This document shows, piece by piece, positions 17,141-27,765 of a stretch of DNA of 64,000 nt. A program made the position numbers and the translations under genes. This DNA is from Neotamlana sedimentorum (lineage in GTDB: Bacteria; Bacteroidota; Bacteroidia; Flavobacteriales; Flavobacteriaceae): the NCBI RefSeq assembly GCF_000943565.1, contig NZ_JTDW01000011.1, positions 1 through 64,000 on the forward strand, in the 5' to 3' direction. Each line of letters opens with the position of its first letter. Positions within the stretch are counted from its first letter, which is position 1. The notes beneath the pieces are model-generated. The model searched no databases. It worked only from the letters and a program-made list of their open reading frames with translations, and was not told the DNA's origin.

Positions 17141-19574
17141 TTTTTACTTTTTGATTTGTTAATGCTAATTTAATAACATCGCTCATATCTGTAACATAAT
17201 GGAAGGTTAAACCTTTTAAATATTCTGGTTTTATTTCTTCTATATCTCTTCGGTTATCTTCACAAAGTAAAATTTCTTTTATTCTGGCACGTTTAGCCGC
17301 TAGAATTTTTTCTTTAATTCCTCCAACTGGCAATACCTTTCCGCGAAGCGTAATTTCGCCTGTCATAGCTAAGCTTTTCTTCACCTTTCGCTGTGTATAC
17401 AACGATACTAGAGATGTTAACATGGTAACTCCTGCGCTTGGTCCGTCTTTTGGGGTAGCTCCTTCTGGCACGTGAATATGCACATTATATTTATCGAAAA
17501 CTGTTGGATCTATCCCAAACGTTTCGGCATTTGCTTTAATGTATTCCATCGCGATGGTAGACGACTCTTTCATTACCTTACCAAGGTTTCCTGTAATTGT
17601 TAAAGCGCCTTTTCCTTTTGATAGAATAGATTCTATAAATAAAATATCGCCACCAACACGTGTCCAAGCTAATCCTGTAACAACACCGGCAACATTATTA
17701 TTTTCATATTTATCGCGCTCTAATTTTGGTCCGCCTAAAACTTCAATAACGTCTTCGTTTGTAACTTTTACGTTATAATCTTCTTCCATAGCAATATTTT
17801 TGGCCGCAAAACGCACCATTTTTGCTATTTGCTTATCTAAACCTCGAACACCAGATTCGCGTGTATATCCTTCAACAATTTTTTCTAATTGCGATTTCCC
17901 AATTTTTAAATCTTTAGAAGATAAACCGTGTTCTTTTAACTGCTTTGGTAACAAATGGCGTTTAGCTATTTCCACCTTTTCTTCAATAGTATAACCCGTT
18001 ACGTTTATAATTTCCATACGGTCTAACAACGCTGGTTGAATGGTTGACAAACTGTTTGAAGTTGCGATAAACATAACTTTAGAAAGGTCGTAACCCATTT
18101 CTAAAAAGTTATCGTAAAACTCGCTATTTTGCTCAGGATCTAAAACTTCTAACATAGCAGAAGATGGATCGCCTTGATGTGAATTTGATAATTTATCTAT
18201 CTCATCTAAAACAAAAACTGGGTTTGATGTTCCTGCCTTTTTTAAACTTTGAATAATACGCCCTGGCATAGCTCCAATATAGGTTTTTCTATGTCCACGA
18301 ATTTCTGCTTCGTCACGCAAACCGCCAAGCGATATACGTACATACTCACGCCCTAAAGCTTCCGCTATAGATTTTCCTAAAGAGGTTTTACCAACTCCTG
18401 GAGGGCCGTAAAGACATAATATTGGCGATTTCATATCGTTTCGCAGTTTTAAAACAGCTAAATATTCAATTATTCTGCGCTTCACATCTTCTAAACCAAA
18501 ATGATCGCGATCTAGAATTTTCATAGCGCGTTTTAAATCGAATTTATCTTTGCTAAACTCATTCCAAGGTAAATCTAAAAAGAGTTCTAAATAATTTCTT
18601 TGAATAGAATATTCGGCAACTTGCGGATTCATACGTTGCATTTTTGCAATTTCTTTTTCGAAATGCTTTTCAATTTTTTCGTCCCATTGCTTTTCTTTAG
18701 CCTTTGCCTTCATTTCATCAATTTCTTGATCGTGGCTAACGCCTCCCAATTCTTCTTGAATGGTTTTCATTTGCTGATGCAAGAAATACTCGCGCTGTTG
18801 CTGGTTCATATCCATTTGAACCTTAGATTGAATATCGTTTTTCAATTCTAATTTTTGAAACTCAACATTCATATATTTTAAAGTAGCTAATGCACGACGC
18901 TTAAGATCGTCCATTTCTAGCAACGACTGTTTTTCCTCGACCGATAAATTCATGTTAGACGATACAAAATTTACTAAAAACGAATTGCTTTCAATATTTT
19001 TAATAGCAAATGATGCTTCGCTAGGTATGTTCGGGCTTTCCTTTATAATTTCTAAAGCTAAATCTTTAATAGAATCTATTATTGCCGTAAATTCCTTGTT
19101 TTTTACTGCAGGTTTAGCCTCAGGTAAATCGCGAATGGTAGCATTCATGTATGGTTCTTCGGTTAAAACCTCGGCTACTTTAAATCGTTTTTTACCTTGA
19201 ATAATAACTGTAACGTTACCATCAGGCATTTTTAAAACGCGCAATATTCTGGCAACAGTACCTGTTTCGTGGATTTCTTTTGCTGATGGGTTTTCAACAG
19301 CTTCATCTTTTTGAGCTACAACACCAATAACTTTTCCGCCTTTATTGGCATCATTTATTAGTTTTATAGATTTATCGCGTCCTGCAGTAATTGGAATAAC
19401 CACACCTGGAAATAACACCGTATTTCTTAACGAAAGAATAGGTAAAGTTTCAGGTAATTCCTCATTATTTATTGCTTCCTCATCTTCTGGGGTCATTAAA
19501 GGAATTAATTCTGAATTTTCATCGAATTCCTGAAGTGACAAACTGTCAAGGGTTGTAAATTTAGATTTTTTCAT
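17124..19574 (-). CDS. lon: Lon ATP-dependent protease
   Basis: Cytosolic AAA+ serine protease, 816 residues from the ATG at 19574 (a TTG 18 bp upstream is less likely). The N-terminal substrate domain starts at [14 protein letters not shown], a coiled coil spans ~210-310, and Walker [10 protein letters not shown] is at ~390-398 with Walker [12 protein letters not shown] after it. The protease domain carries the catalytic Ser in [11 protein letters not shown] near residue 710 and the Lys in the [12 protein letters not shown] segment. It is the first gene of the lon-LysM-porQ block. Confidence 0.98.
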   Translation of the reverse strand: MKKSKFTTLDSLSLQEFDENSELIPLMTPEDEEAINNEELPETLPILSLRNTVLFPGVVIPITAGRDKSIKLINDANKGGKVIGVVAQKDEAVENPSAKEIHETGTVARILRVLKMPDGNVTVIIQGKKRFKVAEVLTEEPYMNATIRDLPEAKPAVKNKEFTAIIDSIKDLALEIIKESPNIPSEASFAIKNIESNSFLVNFVSSNMNLSVEEKQSLLEMDDLKRRALATLKYMNVEFQKLELKNDIQSKVQMDMNQQQREYFLHQQMKTIQEELGGVSHDQEIDEMKAKAKEKQWDEKIEKHFEKEIAKMQRMNPQVAEYSIQRNYLELFLDLPWNEFSKDKFDLKRAMKILDRDHFGLEDVKRRIIEYLAVLKLRNDMKSPILCLYGPPGVGKTSLGKSIAEALGREYVRISLGGLRDEAEIRGHRKTYIGAMPGRIIQSLKKAGTSNPVFVLDEIDKLSNSHQGDPSSAMLEVLDPEQNSEFYDNFLEMGYDLSKVMFIATSNSLSTIQPALLDRMEIINVTGYTIEEKVEIAKRHLLPKQLKEHGLSSKDLKIGKSQLEKIVEGYTRESGVRGLDKQIAKMVRFAAKNIAMEEDYNVKVTNEDVIEVLGGPKLERDKYENNNVAGVVTGLAWTRVGGDILFIESILSKGKGALTITGNLGKVMKESSTIAMEYIKANAETFGIDPTVFDKYNVHIHVPEGATPKDGPSAGVTMLTSLVSLYTQRKVKKSLAMTGEITLRGKVLPVGGIKEKILAAKRARIKEILLCEDNRRDIEEIKPEYLKGLTFHYVTDMSDVIKLALTNQKVKNAKKL

Positions 19575-19751
19575 ATATTCATAGTAGGTCAATCTGTCAT
19601 TAAAAACTAAATTGATCGTAAATTTTATTTCTTATAAAACAATTAAAATTACTGAATTTCAAGCACTTAAGCAGCGCTATTTGTTCAATATTAGAACTAT
19701 AAAGTCAATTGCTGTGCCAATTTTAAGAATAGGTAACAAAATTCGCATCTA

Positions 19752-20402
19752 CTACATGTTCCCTGTTTTCTTTAAAAGAAATAAAATAAGAATAGGGATA
19801 GCCAAAAGAACAACCATAAATAGATTAGTGCTAAAAAGCCATGGTGATAAAATTAAGGTAATTAAATAACCACCAACAGCGCCACCAAAATGCGCGTCGT
19901 GACCAATATTACCTAATTGTTTTTTCATACCGTAAATTGAATACAACAAATACCCAACACCAAAAATGTACGCAGGAATAGGTATAGGAACTAGAAAAAA
20001 CATCAGCTTCATTCCTGGTTGCAATAAAATTGCAGAATAAATAATACCAGAAACCGCACCACTGGCTCCAACGGCACTATAATTATATTCGTTTTTATGA
20101 AAATAAACCGACAGTAAACTACCTAAAACTAAACTCCCGAAATAAATAATTAAAAATTTTATGCTACCTAAATTTCCTAAAACCACATCGGCAAAAAAGT
20201 ACAACGACAACATATTAAACAATAAATGCTGAGTATTGGCATGTAAAAAACCAGAACTTACTAATCGGAGTTTCTCTCCGCGGTTAATAGGCCCTACTTG
20301 AAGTTTATACTTCTCAAAAAAACTATAATCGTTAAAACCTTTATATGATATTAATGCGTTTGCACCTATTAAAATTATCGTGATTAAATCTATATTCCCC
20401 AT
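19752..20402 (-). CDS. Rhomboid-family intramembrane serine protease
   Basis: A 216-residue inner-membrane protease with about six helices. The catalytic serine is in GASGAVSG (Ser114), the catalytic histidine in HFGGAVGGYL (His171), and Asn63 in HLLFNMLSLYF helps form the oxyanion hole. Rhomboids cut transmembrane segments of other proteins; the substrate here is unknown. The 177 bp between its stop and the lon start hold nothing recognisable. Confidence 0.93.
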   Translation of the reverse strand: MGNIDLITIILIGANALISYKGFNDYSFFEKYKLQVGPINRGEKLRLVSSGFLHANTQHLLFNMLSLYFFADVVLGNLGSIKFLIIYFGSLVLGSLLSVYFHKNEYNYSAVGASGAVSGIIYSAILLQPGMKLMFFLVPIPIPAYIFGVGYLLYSIYGMKKQLGNIGHDAHFGGAVGGYLITLILSPWLFSTNLFMVVLLAIPILILFLLKKTGNM

Positions 20403-20470
20403 GTTTTGTTATGGTTTTATGTTATAAGTTTTCGTTAGAATAAAGCACAATTCAAATAAAAAAATTGCTG

Positions 20471-20478
20471 TACTTTTG
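20471..20478 (+). promoter_or_regulatory. -7 promoter box of the lipid A acyltransferase gene
   Basis: TACTTTTG fits TAnnTTTG and lies 24 bp before the ATG at 20503. No clear TTG is found at the -33 position. Confidence 0.5.
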
Positions 20479-20502
20479 CATTCACAAATCTAAAACTAAT
20501 TC

Positions 20503-21378
20503 ATGCACTTTTTAGCATATATTTTTATTTATCCGTTTTTATGGCTAACTTCTATTTTACCATTTAGACTTCTTTATTTATTTTCAGACGGATTATATAT
20601 TTTACTTTTTCGCGTTTTTGGATATAGAAAAAAGGTAGTTTCTTCTAATTTAAAACTTGTTTTTCCTGAAAAAACCGAAAAAGAAATTAAAAGAATTACC
20701 AAGGTGTTTTATCACCATTTGTGTGATATGATTGTAGAATCGATAAAATCTCTAACAATTTCTGAAGCTGAGATGAAAAAGCGATTTAAATTTACAAATG
20801 TAGAATTAATTCAAGATATAGAATCTAACAACCGTAGTATAATTTTAATGTGTGCGCATTACGGAAGCTGGGAATGGATTTTTATATTGCAAACCTATAT
20901 TAAAGCTAGAGGAAATGCCGTTTACAAACAGCTAGCTAATAAGTATTTCGACAAACTAGTAAAACGAATAAGAGCAAAATATAATAGTTATTTAATAACT
21001 ACAAAAGATATTATACCTACCTTAATTGAACAAAAAAAGCAAGGCATTTTATCTGTTAACGGTTTTGTTTCAGATCAATCTCCAAGACGAAATAAAGCTT
21101 ACCACTGGCAGGATTTTATGGGTATTCATGTTCCTGTCCATACAGGAGCAGAAATGCTTGCTAAAAAATTAAATATGGCTGTAGTTTTTTTTAAAGTAAA
21201 AAAAGTTAAACGCGGTTTTTACGAATGCACTTTTGAAACCATTACAGAAACACCTGCTGATTTTAAGAACTACGAAATTACTGATATCTTCCTAAAACTT
21301 GTTGAACAACAAATACATGAAGCTCCAGAATATTATTTATGGACACATAAACGCTGGAAGCACGCGCGTAAACACTAA
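20503..21378 (+). CDS. Lipid A biosynthesis (LpxL/HtrB-type) acyltransferase
   Basis: A 291-residue membrane-anchored enzyme that adds a secondary acyl chain to the lipid A precursor. The N-terminal membrane helix (residues ~1-30) is followed by the catalytic H-x4-E motif HYGSWEW (His119, Glu124), then NGFVSDQSPR near 190 and the closing YLWTHKRWK near 278, all typical of the family. It stands alone with its own promoter. The number and position of acyl chains added cannot be told. Confidence 0.92.
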   Translation: MHFLAYIFIYPFLWLTSILPFRLLYLFSDGLYILLFRVFGYRKKVVSSNLKLVFPEKTEKEIKRITKVFYHHLCDMIVESIKSLTISEAEMKKRFKFTNVELIQDIESNNRSIILMCAHYGSWEWIFILQTYIKARGNAVYKQLANKYFDKLVKRIRAKYNSYLITTKDIIPTLIEQKKQGILSVNGFVSDQSPRRNKAYHWQDFMGIHVPVHTGAEMLAKKLNMAVVFFKVKKVKRGFYECTFETITETPADFKNYEITDIFLKLVEQQIHEAPEYYLWTHKRWKHARKH

Positions 21379-21548
21379 TATCCTTCAATGTAATTACTCT
21401 TCTACTTTAATTACAAAATAACATTAAAATACAAATAATCAGATAATTACAAAATTTAGTATGAGCTAAAATTAAACTTAACAAAAGTATTAAGGCTCTA
21501 TTAAAAAAATATTTTTTTGTTAAATAAACTATTTATGTCTCATATTTA

Positions 21549-21569
21549 GACAAATTCTATATTTTTGTC
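21549..21569 (+). promoter_or_regulatory. tetR-type promoter with overlapping palindrome (probable operator)
   Basis: The -7 box TATTTTTG (21560-21567) lies inside an inverted repeat GACAAA-N9-TTTGTC (21549-21569), 24 bp before the TetR-type ATG. A repressor bound there would block the promoter, the usual design for autoregulated TetR efflux operons. Confidence 0.55.
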
Positions 21570-21593
21570 GAAAATTAAACACTTTTAAATAAA

Positions 21594-22196
21594 ATGTCGA
21601 AAAATCAAAAAGACGAATTTGTAAAAAGTCAAATTATGGAAGCCTCTAAAACTGTGTTTCAAAAACATGGCTTTCGTAAAGCTAACATGGGGCTTATTGC
21701 GAAAGCATCTGGAAAAGGCAGAAGCACACTTTATTACTATTACAAAAATAAAGAAGATGTTTTTCAAGCATTCATGGAAGATTTCAATGAAACACTAATA
21801 AAAAGCTGTAAAACAAGAATTACCAAAAACAATTCAATTGAAGAAAACCTATCTATATACGCTAATGAGCATATAACACATTTAAAAAATGCTGCAAAAA
21901 CTTATGAAGCCATTTTAAACGATTTAAAACAAGGTGAAGATTTTGTATCTGCAATTGCAATTAAATTAAGAAAACAAGATATAGAAATTATAAAAACATG
22001 TTTAAAATGGGCTATAGAAAAAGAAGAAATAATTGCTATCGATGAAGAAAATTTAAACTTTTTAGCAACCGTAATTGTTACAACAAGCGACAATACAAAA
22101 AGAGAGTTTTTCATATATGAAACGTTTAAAGGAGATATGGAAACAAAAATAAACTGGATAAATCAACTTTTAATAAAATCGTTAAAAACCAAATAA
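21594..22196 (+). CDS. TetR/AcrR-family repressor of the efflux operon
   Basis: A 200-residue regulator. The N-terminal HTH spans residues ~8-55 (KSQIMEASKTVFQKHGFRKA, then GKGRSTLYYYYKNKEDVF). The rest is the helical ligand/dimer domain, which is variable in the family. It lies 4 bp upstream of the periplasmic adaptor gene in one transcript with it, the RND pump and TolC, so it probably represses its own operon from the palindrome at 21549-21569. The inducing compound is unknown. Confidence 0.92.
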   Translation: MSKNQKDEFVKSQIMEASKTVFQKHGFRKANMGLIAKASGKGRSTLYYYYKNKEDVFQAFMEDFNETLIKSCKTRITKNNSIEENLSIYANEHITHLKNAAKTYEAILNDLKQGEDFVSAIAIKLRKQDIEIIKTCLKWAIEKEEIIAIDEENLNFLATVIVTTSDNTKREFFIYETFKGDMETKINWINQLLIKSLKTK

Positions 22197-22200
22197 CAAA

Positions 22201-23253
22201 ATGATAAATAAACCATTTTTATACACTATTCTTTTGGGGCTTATTCTAACCTCTTGTAAAGAAGAAAAAACAACTAACACCATAAACCCAATTGGGGTTA
22301 GCATAATTACAATTACACCCGGAACTAATAGTAATAACACCGAAAAGTACCCAGGAATTATAAAACCCATTAAAACATCAAACGTTAGTTTTCAAGTTGC
22401 TGGAGATATAACTAAACTAAATGTTAACCTAGGCGACTATGTAAAAAAGGGACAACTTTTAGCGACTATAGATCCATCAATTTATAAAGCTCAATTTGAA
22501 GCGAATAAAGCACAAGCTAACTTAGCTAAAGAAAACTTTACACGTATAAATAGTGTGTATCAAAAAGGAAGTATTGCAGAAATACGAATGATTGAAGCAA
22601 AATCTAATTACGAGCAAGCACAATCTGCTTTAAACGCTTCAAGTAAAAACCTAAGCCACACAAGTTTAGTAGCTCCTTTTAGTGGCTATATAACCAAAAA
22701 GGAAATGGAAACTGGAGATATAGCTTCTCCAGGAATGCCTGTTCTTGAATTAGTTGATCTATCTAAGGTTCAAGCCATAATTTCATTATCAGATAAAGAA
22801 ATAAACTTATATAAAACAGGTAGCGAAGCAAAAATTTATGTACCTAACCTTAACAAAGAATTTACGGGTAAACTTACAGAAATTGCTGTACAAGCAGAAA
22901 CCTCAACTCCTGTATACACAGCAAAAATAACTATTAATAATCCTAATAGCATCTTAAAGCCTGGAATGACATGTACTAACGTAATTCAAAATTTATCTAA
23001 AGATATTGATAACGCTGTAAATCAATTCATCAAACTACCTGTAGATGTAGTTTCTATAACCAACGAAGGCAAAAATTTTGTATATGTTGTAAATAATGAA
23101 AATAATTCTGCAGAACGCAAATTGGTTGAAGTTGGCAAATTATATAATGATGGTATTGAAATTAAAAAGGGCCTAAAATTAGGCGATAAAGTAATTACTT
23201 CTGGCTACCATAAATTAACCAACAACACTCCTATTAAAATTTTAACGCAATAA
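22201..23253 (+). CDS. RND efflux periplasmic adaptor (HlyD/MFP) lipoprotein
   Basis: A 350-residue lipoprotein: lipobox LTSC with Cys19, a short linker, then a split biotinyl-lipoyl domain around ~60-90 and ~150-185 (VSFQVAGDITKLNVNLGDYV and APFSGYITKKEMETGDI), a helical hairpin (~95-145) between the halves, and a beta-barrel plus membrane-proximal domain to the end. It bridges the RND pump and TolC. Only 3 bp separate it from the pump gene. Confidence 0.93.
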   Translation: MINKPFLYTILLGLILTSCKEEKTTNTINPIGVSIITITPGTNSNNTEKYPGIIKPIKTSNVSFQVAGDITKLNVNLGDYVKKGQLLATIDPSIYKAQFEANKAQANLAKENFTRINSVYQKGSIAEIRMIEAKSNYEQAQSALNASSKNLSHTSLVAPFSGYITKKEMETGDIASPGMPVLELVDLSKVQAIISLSDKEINLYKTGSEAKIYVPNLNKEFTGKLTEIAVQAETSTPVYTAKITINNPNSILKPGMTCTNVIQNLSKDIDNAVNQFIKLPVDVVSITNEGKNFVYVVNNENNSAERKLVEVGKLYNDGIEIKKGLKLGDKVITSGYHKLTNNTPIKILTQ

Positions 23254-23256
23254 AAA

Positions 23257-26200
23257 ATGAAACAAAAAGGTTCACTTATTGAATGGGGAATGAAAAACAC
23301 GGCTTTCCCCATAGCGCTTGCTTTGGTGTTTTTATTTATAGGTATTCTTGGACTAGCCAACATGTCTAGAAATGAGTTTCCAGATTTTACTATTAGAACA
23401 GGGCTTGTTGTTGGTATATATCCGGGAGCCAGTGCCGAAGAAGTAGAAGAACAACTTACCACTAAGTTAGAAGAATATTTATTTAGCTACAACCAAATTG
23501 ATAAAGCAAAAACCTACTCGTATTCGCAAGAAGGCAGAAGCTATGTTTATGTTGAAGTTGCTAACAGAGTCGATAAATACGAAACACAACAGTTCTGGAA
23601 CAGATTAAAAAACGATTTATTTGTATTTCAGCAAACATCGTTACCTCCAGAAGTTCAAGGTGTTGTAGTAAATAGCGATTTTGGTAATACAGCTGCCATG
23701 ATTTTGGCTGTAGAGTCTAAAGACAGACCATACAAAGACTTACAACGTCATGCCGAAGAAATTATAGACGATTTAAGAGGCATTGATGAAATGGCTAAAA
23801 TTAGTTTTTCCGGAAGTATAAAGGAGCAAATAGCTGTATATGTTGACCAAAATAAATTAGCAGAATACGCCATAAGTTCTGGCATGCTAACGCAAAGTTT
23901 AAATGCTCAAGGCGCTATAAAACCTGCAGGCGATTTAGAGTCGGAAACCATAGATTACCCAATACACATTAATCCATCGTTCAATAATATTGCAGATATT
24001 GCTCAACATATTATTACTTCAGATGAAAACGGAAACGTTATAAGAATAAGCGATATTGCCGATGTAAAACGTGAGTATAACGATCCGGACTCCTACATTC
24101 AAAGCAATGGTACAAAAAGCATTATTATTACTTTAGAAATGGCTAAAGGCAATAACATTGTACAATTTGGAGATGAAATTGAAGAACATATTTCTAAACT
24201 TAAGCAAGATTTACCTCAAGACATTAAAATAAATGTAATTGCAGATCAACCTGAAGCTGTAAACCACTCCATTGCACATTTTATGAAAGAGTTTGGTTAT
24301 GCCCTTATGGGGGTAATTTTAGTAAGTATGCTTTTGCTACCTTTTCGTGTGGCATCTTTAGCTGCTGCTACAATTCCTATTACCATTGCATCAACGCTTG
24401 CCGTTATGTATTTGCTAAATATGGAACTAAACACAGTTACCCTAGCCGCTTTAATTGTAGTTTTAGGTATTGTGGTAGATGATCCTATTGTGGTTATAGA
24501 TAATTACATTGAAAAACTAGACGAAGGTAAAACACGCTGGGAAGCTGCCTTAGAAAGTGCTACCGAACTGTTTCCATCTGTATTTACTGCTACCCTAGCA
24601 ATTTCAGCTACCTTTTTCCCGCTTATGTTTTTTATGAGCGGAACAGCGAAAGACTTTTTAAGTACATTTCCATGGACAATATCTATAGCGCTATTCCTTT
24701 CATTAACCATATCTATTTTATTAGTACCGCATTTAAATACTGTTTTTATTAAAAAAGGACTTCATGCCGATAAAAAAGAAGGCGAAGAACATAAAAAATC
24801 GATGCTAGATCGTATTCAAACTTTCTTCAACAATAGCGTTAATAAAGCTATGGAGCATTACAGAATTACGGTTTTAGCTGGTGTTCTTTCTATTGTTTTA
24901 GGATTAGTATTATTTTCTAACGTAAGCCAAGAATTATTTCCCATAGTTGAAAGAAATCAATTCGCTGTAGAAGTTAATTTAAATAAAGCTAGCAACTTAG
25001 AAGAAACAGCTAAAGTTGTAAATGAATTCGAAAAAGTACTCGCTAAAGATGAACGTGTGGTTAACTACACAAGTTTTATAGGCGAAAGTTCTCCAAGATT
25101 CCACATGGTTTATGCACCTAATTTACCAGCAAAAAACTATGCACAAATTTTGGTAACAACTACCTCTGATGATGCTACAGAAGAAGTTTTAAAAGAATAC
25201 GACCAAAAATATGCAAACATGTTCCCGAATGCATATTTACGAATGAAACAATTAAACATGGTTGGTAAACCTGCACCTATTGAAATTAAACTATATGGTG
25301 ATAACATTGCGGAAATTAAAAAGTATGGCGATTCCATAATAAACTTAGCAAGACAAACACCACAAACCATTTGGTCTAGAACCGATTTTGGAGAAGTGTA
25401 CAATAAAGTTGGTATAAAAATAAAAGAACAACAATTAGCACAAGCCGGATTAACCAAAACCGATATAGCAAATACTATTGCTATGAATACCGAAGGTTTA
25501 CAGGCTACACAAATTTACGATGATAATTACGCTATAAATGTAAAAGTAAAATCTAAAACAGATAAAGCGCAAACTATATCAGAGTTAGATCAACTTTCTG
25601 TTATTGTACCTTCTACTGGTAAAAACATTCCGTTAACTCAAGTAGCAGAAATAAAAGCAGACTGGGGACAAGAGCAAATTGTAAGGCAAAATGGTATGCG
25701 CTGCTTAACCGTAAGAGTAGACATTGAAAAAGGTGCCGTTGCTAACGTAGTATTAGAAAAAATTAAACCAAAATTAGAAGAACTTAACATTCCAGACCAC
25801 ATTACTGTAGAATATGGTGGAGAATTCGAGATGTCTCAAGAAAATCTTGTACCAATGGGAATTTCTCTACTAGTTAGCGTTGTGCTAATTGTACTTATAC
25901 TTATCTGGCATTTTAAATCGTTTAAACACGCTATTTTAAGTTTTATAACTATGCCATTAAGTATTTTAGGAGCCGCTTTAGGGTTACTGCTTATGCAATA
26001 TCCATTTGGTTTCACTTCATTCTTAGGCATCTTAGCGTTATGTGGTATTGTAGTACGAAACGGTATTATTTTAATAGATTATGCCGATGAGCTTCACCTC
26101 CACCATGGTAAAACGTTTAAAGAAGCTGCTATTTTATCTGCAGAACGCAGAATGCGTCCAATATTTTTAACATCGGCTGCCGCTGCGGTTGGTGTAACAC

Positions 26201-26373
26201 CAATGATAATTAGTCGCTCTAGTCTTTGGGGCCCACTTGGTACTGTAATTGCCTTTGGTTTATTAGTATCTATGGTATTAACATTATATGTATTACCAAT
26301 TTTATATTGGATATTTTTTAGAGGAGATGAAGACAAAACTGAACAAGAACAAAATATTGAAAACCATGAGTAA
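23257..26373 (+). CDS. RND efflux pump, inner-membrane permease
   Basis: A 1038-residue proton-driven transporter of the AcrB/HAE1-like class with twelve membrane helices and two large periplasmic loops. The proton-relay region is GIVVDDPIVVIDNYI near residue 410, with paired acidic residues. The N-terminal AMSR-type segment reads NMSRNEFPDF. The C-terminal repeat has LCGIVVRNGIILIDYADELH followed by AERRMRPIFLTSAAAAVG. The exported compounds are unknown; a role in drug or solvent export is inferred from the TetR-controlled tripartite operon. Confidence 0.95.
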   Translation: MKQKGSLIEWGMKNTAFPIALALVFLFIGILGLANMSRNEFPDFTIRTGLVVGIYPGASAEEVEEQLTTKLEEYLFSYNQIDKAKTYSYSQEGRSYVYVEVANRVDKYETQQFWNRLKNDLFVFQQTSLPPEVQGVVVNSDFGNTAAMILAVESKDRPYKDLQRHAEEIIDDLRGIDEMAKISFSGSIKEQIAVYVDQNKLAEYAISSGMLTQSLNAQGAIKPAGDLESETIDYPIHINPSFNNIADIAQHIITSDENGNVIRISDIADVKREYNDPDSYIQSNGTKSIIITLEMAKGNNIVQFGDEIEEHISKLKQDLPQDIKINVIADQPEAVNHSIAHFMKEFGYALMGVILVSMLLLPFRVASLAAATIPITIASTLAVMYLLNMELNTVTLAALIVVLGIVVDDPIVVIDNYIEKLDEGKTRWEAALESATELFPSVFTATLAISATFFPLMFFMSGTAKDFLSTFPWTISIALFLSLTISILLVPHLNTVFIKKGLHADKKEGEEHKKSMLDRIQTFFNNSVNKAMEHYRITVLAGVLSIVLGLVLFSNVSQELFPIVERNQFAVEVNLNKASNLEETAKVVNEFEKVLAKDERVVNYTSFIGESSPRFHMVYAPNLPAKNYAQILVTTTSDDATEEVLKEYDQKYANMFPNAYLRMKQLNMVGKPAPIEIKLYGDNIAEIKKYGDSIINLARQTPQTIWSRTDFGEVYNKVGIKIKEQQLAQAGLTKTDIANTIAMNTEGLQATQIYDDNYAINVKVKSKTDKAQTISELDQLSVIVPSTGKNIPLTQVAEIKADWGQEQIVRQNGMRCLTVRVDIEKGAVANVVLEKIKPKLEELNIPDHITVEYGGEFEMSQENLVPMGISLLVSVVLIVLILIWHFKSFKHAILSFITMPLSILGAALGLLLMQYPFGFTSFLGILALCGIVVRNGIILIDYADELHLHHGKTFKEAAILSAERRMRPIFLTSAAAAVGVTPMIISRSSLWGPLGTVIAFGLLVSMVLTLYVLPILYWIFFRGDEDKTEQEQNIENHE

Positions 26374-27694
26374 CACATATAAAATAGCATATTTATCTAC
26401 TAGCGTTTTTATTGTCTTTCTATTATTTAACACAGTTACTGTTAATGCACAAGAGAAACAATTAAAACTAGACGATTTAAAAAAGAAAGCGCTACAATAC
26501 AGTAGAAGTATAAAAAACGATTCACTTTTAATAAAAAAAGCAGAATTTGTTAAGCAAGAAGCTTTTGACAATTATTTTCCAGAAGTTTCAGCAAATGCAT
26601 TTGCTGTTCAAGCTTTTGATTATTTAGTACCTGAAATACCAACCTATTTGCCCGACGGTATTGAGAATATATATTCTGTAGGCGCTACAGCAACACAAGC
26701 CGTTTATGCAGGAGGCAAAGTAAGACTTGGCAATAAGTTAGCTGAATTACAATTAGAAGCCAGAAAAATTGGTCATGAAACTACTATAGATTCTGTTATG
26801 CTTAATACAGAATTAAAGTTTTGGCAGCTAATACAGTTACAAGAGCAACAAAAAGTATTACAAGCAGGTAAAACGTATGTTAACGAGCTTTTAAAACAAC
26901 AACAGGACTTACTAGATGCTGGATTAATATCTGAAAGCCAAATGCTACAAGTAAATGTTGAAAAAAGTAATATTCTGGTTAACGAATTAGAACTTGCCAA
27001 TTTTAGAAAAATTGCACTTTTAGATTTAGCTTTATATGTAGGAATACCTTTTGACACTACTATGGTAGCTACAAGCAGCATTAATAAAGAGGCTTTTTCA
27101 TCGGCAATTTTAGATAACAATTTAACTATTGATTTAGCTGGCAACAATCTATATCAACTTTCTCAAAAACAAGTAAGTGCTGCCGAATTGCAAGTTAAAA
27201 ATGAAAAATCGAATTTATTACCACAAGTTGCCGTGGGCGTAAACGCAGTAAAAGTAGGTACTTTTAACAATGCTTTTGATATGGATATACAACCCATTGC
27301 TTTTGGTACAGTAACTATACCTATTTCTGCATTCTGGGGAAAAGAAAAAAAGAAAATTCGCCAAAAAGAAGTGGATTTACAAATTGCTGAAAATAATTTA
27401 CATGATGTTGAAGATCAATTAACAAAATACATTACCAAAAATTGGTACGATTTACAAACAGCAAACAAACAAATTCAATATGCAAAAGACAAACTTACTT
27501 TTGCCAATAAAAACCTTGAAGCTCAACGTGATAATTACAATAGCGGTTTAAATAATTTAACCGATTTATTAAACGCAAGACAAACTCAAGAAGAAGCCGA
27601 AGCTAGCTTAATAAGCGCTATTGCTAATTTTAAACAAAAAGAAGCGACTTACTTATACAGCACAAACCAAATTGAAATTCCGGTTTTAGATTAA
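26366..27694 (+). CDS. TolC-family outer-membrane efflux protein
   Basis: About 442 residues from the ATG at 26366, which overlaps the pump stop (ATGAGTAA). Longer in-frame starts at 26327 and 26288 would extend the protein inside the pump gene and are less likely. The signal peptide ends at VNAQ. Two long coiled-coil repeats of the OEP family follow, with LNTELKFWQLIQLQEQQKVL in the first half and DLQTANKQIQYAKDKLTFAN then NLTDLLNARQTQEEAEASL in the second. It forms the outer-membrane duct of the pump and is the last gene of the operon. Confidence 0.92.
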   Translation: MSNTYKIAYLSTSVFIVFLLFNTVTVNAQEKQLKLDDLKKKALQYSRSIKNDSLLIKKAEFVKQEAFDNYFPEVSANAFAVQAFDYLVPEIPTYLPDGIENIYSVGATATQAVYAGGKVRLGNKLAELQLEARKIGHETTIDSVMLNTELKFWQLIQLQEQQKVLQAGKTYVNELLKQQQDLLDAGLISESQMLQVNVEKSNILVNELELANFRKIALLDLALYVGIPFDTTMVATSSINKEAFSSAILDNNLTIDLAGNNLYQLSQKQVSAAELQVKNEKSNLLPQVAVGVNAVKVGTFNNAFDMDIQPIAFGTVTIPISAFWGKEKKKIRQKEVDLQIAENNLHDVEDQLTKYITKNWYDLQTANKQIQYAKDKLTFANKNLEAQRDNYNSGLNNLTDLLNARQTQEEAEASLISAIANFKQKEATYLYSTNQIEIPVLD

Positions 27695-27713
27695 TAGCAA
27701 ATAATCGTTCCAA

Positions 27714-27746
27714 AAAAAGGCTATAAACAATGTTTATAGCCTTTTT
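27714..27746. terminator. Bidirectional terminator between tolC-type gene and glmM
   Basis: Perfect 15-bp arms AAAAAGGCTATAAAC (27714-27728) and GTTTATAGCCTTTTT (27732-27746) around a 3-nt loop, with a T-run on each strand, between convergent genes. Confidence 0.92.
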
Positions 27747-27765
27747 ATTTTGTTTTAAATCAATC

